Source: an uncultured Coprococcus sp.
GTDB taxonomy: Bacteria; Bacillota; Clostridia; Lachnospirales; Lachnospiraceae
Reading direction: 5' to 3'
Length of the DNA stretch: 64,000 nucleotides
NCBI GenBank assembly: GCA_934247115.1
Contig: CAKQIY010000005.1
Span: 1 to 64,000, forward strand
Shown here piece by piece: positions 62,901 through 64,000 of the stretch. A model generated the notes under the pieces. It worked only from the letters and a program-made list of their open reading frames with translations, did no database searches and was not told the origin of the DNA. Numbering within the stretch: the first letter of the stretch is position 1; every line of letters begins with the position of its first letter. A program made the translations under genes and the position numbers.

Positions 62901-63545
62901 CTGAATACGATAGATCAATCCATTTGTCTCATCTGCTGCCCCCAGATTAAACAATTTATCATATGTGTTTTTGACCACCTCTATATCGCTCTCTGCCTTC
63001 AACGAATCTAAGTATGTTTCACATGTCTTGATATCTATCCTGAACGCATCATACATATCACAGAAATTCACAAGATATGTGTTATACTTCAATATTTCTG
63101 TGTTGTTATCCAAGGTCTCTTTAATATCTTTCAGCGCATCCCCAGTCTTGCTAATATTAGAAACCATTGTAGCATTTAATGCAGTCAGCGTCATATTCTG
63201 ATCATCCAATCTCTGCTGAATATTGTACAGCTGTGATTCCACGCCGCTCAGATCCACATCATTCATTATGACCGTGCTTCCTGGCGACTCATTTTCATTC
63301 ATTCCCAGCAGTTCCTTTCCTATACACTTGAATGTACCGCCTATCGCATCCTTAAATGACCAATTTTCCTTCTTTGCCTGCTCCATGGCACTCTTGCCTG
63401 CTCTGACCATTGTTCCGGCGACATCAAACATCGACAGCACATCTACAGCCTTGGCCTCCTTTGGTGCCACAGAGATCGTTCCAACCGTCATGCATACAAC
63501 CAGAAACATGCTGACGATCCGTCTCTTTATTCTTTCCTTTCTCAT
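59946..63545 (-). CDS. Exported multi-domain surface protein (GLUG-like region, Big_3, CxxC repeats, FN3)
   Basis: A 1199-aa secreted protein. Start MRKERIKRR at 63545 follows GGGGGA; signal peptide FLVVCMTVGTISVA ending near AKAVD. An N-terminal helical domain (about 35-360) contains coiled-coil-like heptads (SQLYNIQQRLDDQNMTLTAL). Residues about 445-740 form a GLUG-type repeat region (FSGTFYGNGHSISNV, YVGVIAGMV, YLGGITGWL, YTGGMVGQG). Then a Big_3 Ig-like domain, three CxxC-bearing repeats (YKCQDEGCD, YWFCDNCGKCF, YWYCGVCHKYF), and C-terminal Ig-like and FN3 domains ending in SATTK. No sortase signal. Role probably adhesion; unknown. A repressor-type palindrome covers its transcription start. 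Confidence 0.8.
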   Translation of the reverse strand: MRKERIKRRIVSMFLVVCMTVGTISVAPKEAKAVDVLSMFDVAGTMVRAGKSAMEQAKKENWSFKDAIGGTFKCIGKELLGMNENESPGSTVIMNDVDLSGVESQLYNIQQRLDDQNMTLTALNATMVSNISKTGDALKDIKETLDNNTEILKYNTYLVNFCDMYDAFRIDIKTCETYLDSLKAESDIEVVKNTYDKLFNLGAADETNGLIYRIQRMGGYLRGDLSGVSCPGSVTDILCRYYKAAGYSDAETAAAVKDFVAQAYYTYSLANYYYMSITLFQSTYMSQNNLTRYDTDFGSKLGMNQIEAIFASMTEESMQTTTHVFYDLNKHFSSIEGLEVSYKGPAGYLMRNMKDSTMNVEPGAVITLPDSNSLLAAYFGSGYVKMFGGVCEYSYESSDSGVTINGDRIVFGTDFEEGTDAKVDIYCTIGDQKILLHTYTFTSKAGKLAGGYGTSEYPYVIKTEEQFNLFAGGYYNDAYISLAADLDYKDYYFTSVTGKFSGTFYGNGHSISNVDFRLNNTSKYGIFNCISGGTVQDLTVDKTTMYLEDADGYYYVGVIAGMVENKGKIERCEVIDSYAYGIMSGGRVYLGGITGWLSNSELNGCTLRNVWTIVRESTNKKQDVKGCVGNIAGYVTGSNILYCGREDGNVQSESTDSESYTGGMVGQGHNSLMENCWSFMATNAWTDQFKHSADNHGSFAGLCNELKIRKCYIYNGVGAKKSNVDYMILGTTVQGRECDVSYVDDFTLSKLGYEYVGMLTNADITGHPIRLNPVKVDIKTDNAKTTFYYGQDLTLNGVSVRLIRSSGFNSRLIPYDVTTDYSSTQPGRYVVTISSGNVKADYDVLVANKPHTYVATKKAATCTEDGYVGYKCQDEGCDSHIADDVLKATGHSTTKEKAKEKTCKTPGNIEYWFCDNCGKCFLDESGEQEISIDDTIIPAAHTIKAVKAVSATCAKAGNKAYWYCGVCHKYFADAKCTSETTLDKLKIPATGKHTAKTTTVKATAKTNGKVTVKCSACGKLISSKSIPRLARITLAATELTYNGKVRTPGVTVKDSKGNKLGSASYTVTYASGRKAVGSYIVKIRFKGNYSGTFTKSFTIKPKGVGVSSISASKKKLVVKWAKQPTQTTGYQLQYSTSSTFAGAKTVTIRKNATTSYALSNLQTKKKYYVRIRTYKKVTQNGTTKTYYSNWSRTKSATTK

Positions 63546-63587
63546 AGACCATCCCCCTTTTGAATGATTTTGATACAAAATATTTAT

Positions 63588-63605
63588 TAACCGAACGTTC
63601 GTTTA
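63588..63605. promoter_or_regulatory. TetR-type operator at the surface-protein promoter
   Basis: TAACCGAACGTTCGTTTA with a perfect 10-base core CGAACGTTCG (63592-63601), directly after the -10. This form is usual for TetR/AcrR sites. Confidence 0.65.
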
Positions 63606-63606
63606 T

Positions 63607-63636
63607 ATTATAGCATATAGCAATATATGCCATCAA
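63607..63636 (-). promoter_or_regulatory. Promoter of the 1199-aa surface protein gene
   Basis: Minus strand TTGATG (63631-63636), 18-base spacer, TATAAT (63607-63612). Start of transcription would fall inside the palindrome. Confidence 0.7.
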
Positions 63637-63695
63637 GTTTTTTTCAGCTAAACCAACCACGCTGCCAAAAGCACAGATCCTTACCGCTCTTTACT

Positions 63696-64000
63696 CTAGC
63701 GATACCTTCTATCGACGCCCTTCTGCCTGTAATATGCCGCCTTATTCTCGTACATTCTCTCATCTGCAGCCTTCACTATCTCGTCAAATGACTCCCAGTC
63801 CTTCTCATCACTTGACACATAGCCACATGATATTGATATGGACTTCACCTGCTGTCCAGACCATCCACCCACAACATCGTCAAACTCCTGCCGTACTCTC
63901 TTCAGCCTTCTGGTATTTACAAAGATGATGGCTGCAAATTCATCACCGCCCATCCTGTACACCTTACCATAGCTTCCAAAACACTGCTCCATACACTCGG
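63696..64000 (-). CDS. GGDEF-domain diguanylate cyclase, C-terminal part (cut by window edge)
   Basis: The last 101 codons of a gene that continues beyond the window. GKVYRMGGDEF carries an intact GGDEF active-site loop, followed by SISCGYVSS and the terminal helix AADERMYENKAAYYRQKG. The family makes cyclic di-GMP from two GTP. No RxxD inhibitory site is seen upstream of GGDEF in the visible part. Sensor domains, if any, lie outside. No c-di-GMP riboswitch was seen in the window. Confidence 0.88.
   Translation of the reverse strand, partial: ECMEQCFGSYGKVYRMGGDEFAAIIFVNTRRLKRVRQEFDDVVGGWSGQQVKSISISCGYVSSDEKDWESFDEIVKAADERMYENKAAYYRQKGVDRRYR

Noticed and set aside
1..64000. CRISPR arrays, rRNA, tRNA or complete insertion sequences
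   Set aside because: No regularly spaced repeats, no cloverleaf with CCA-type end, no rRNA words, and no transposase were found on reading both strands; only an integrase stump.

Overview
The window looks like chromosomal DNA of a Gram-positive anaerobe of the class Clostridia, most likely a gut Lachnospiraceae relative (inference). Support: strong AGGAGG-type ribosome sites, a BceAB-type peptide exporter, CIRCE/HrcA heat-shock operators, an AbfT/But-type acyl-CoA:acetate CoA-transferase and a second propionate-CoA-transferase-like gene as in butyrate producers, an oleate hydratase with the long N-terminus common in this group, and very large Ig/InlB-repeat surface proteins. No rRNA, tRNA, CRISPR array or complete insertion sequence was found.

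Layout. 1-3.6 kb: BceA-BceB-BceR-BceS operon on the minus strand, cut by the window edge in BceS, next to the decayed 3' end of a nucleobase permease. 4.0-5.9 kb: a GH13 alpha-amylase-family enzyme with an odd acidic tail. 6.0-27.8 kb: two MalT/LuxR-like regulators and two giant homologous exported proteins (3345 and 2141 aa), separated by xanthine phosphoribosyltransferase. The 2141-aa protein opens with three copies of a motif exactly 50 residues apart, like a membrane-binding MABP beta-prism. 27.8-33.0 kb: a LolD/FtsX-like ABC exporter and an HTH-AAA-ATPase/PD-(D/E)XK protein with a palindromic operator over its promoter. 33.1-36.3 kb: accessory patch with a CIRCE-controlled 41-aa basic protein, HTH genes (one broken), a RelB/RelE-type toxin-antitoxin pair and a GNAT. 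36.5-39.2 kb: CoA-transferase and metallophosphoesterase.

39.3-44.9 kb: an ECF sigma/anti-sigma locus that has been duplicated; one sigma copy is destroyed by a 385-bp internal deletion while its anti-sigma partner survives. A lipoprotein and two small membrane proteins lie between the copies. 45.0-50.9 kb: second AAA-ATPase/PD-(D/E)XK gene, But-like CoA-transferase, CIRCE-controlled Hsp20, an integrase remnant, small membrane proteins, an alpha/beta hydrolase. 51.2-55.2 kb: a minus-strand gene run (membrane protein, PPC-domain protein, DUF3592-like protein, NUDIX, EamA transporter) in which three junctions carry the same roughly 85-bp inverted-repeat element, directly abutting stop codons. 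55.4-57.0 kb: an A+T-richer CorC/HlyC-family gene with its own strong promoter, a 30-codon acidic leader ORF and an overlapping intrinsic terminator, i.e. an apparent translation-coupled attenuator. 57.2-59.9 kb: oleate hydratase and TetR regulator. 59.9-64.0 kb: a 1199-aa exported repeat protein with a TetR-type palindrome at its promoter, and the 3' end of a GGDEF gene.

Recurring theme: most promoters that can be read here carry a nearby palindrome or direct repeat, and at least six gene fragments mark past deletions, duplications or insertions. The best candidates for something undescribed are the CorC leader attenuator, the beta-prism giant proteins with their regulators, and the CIRCE-driven basic mini-protein.
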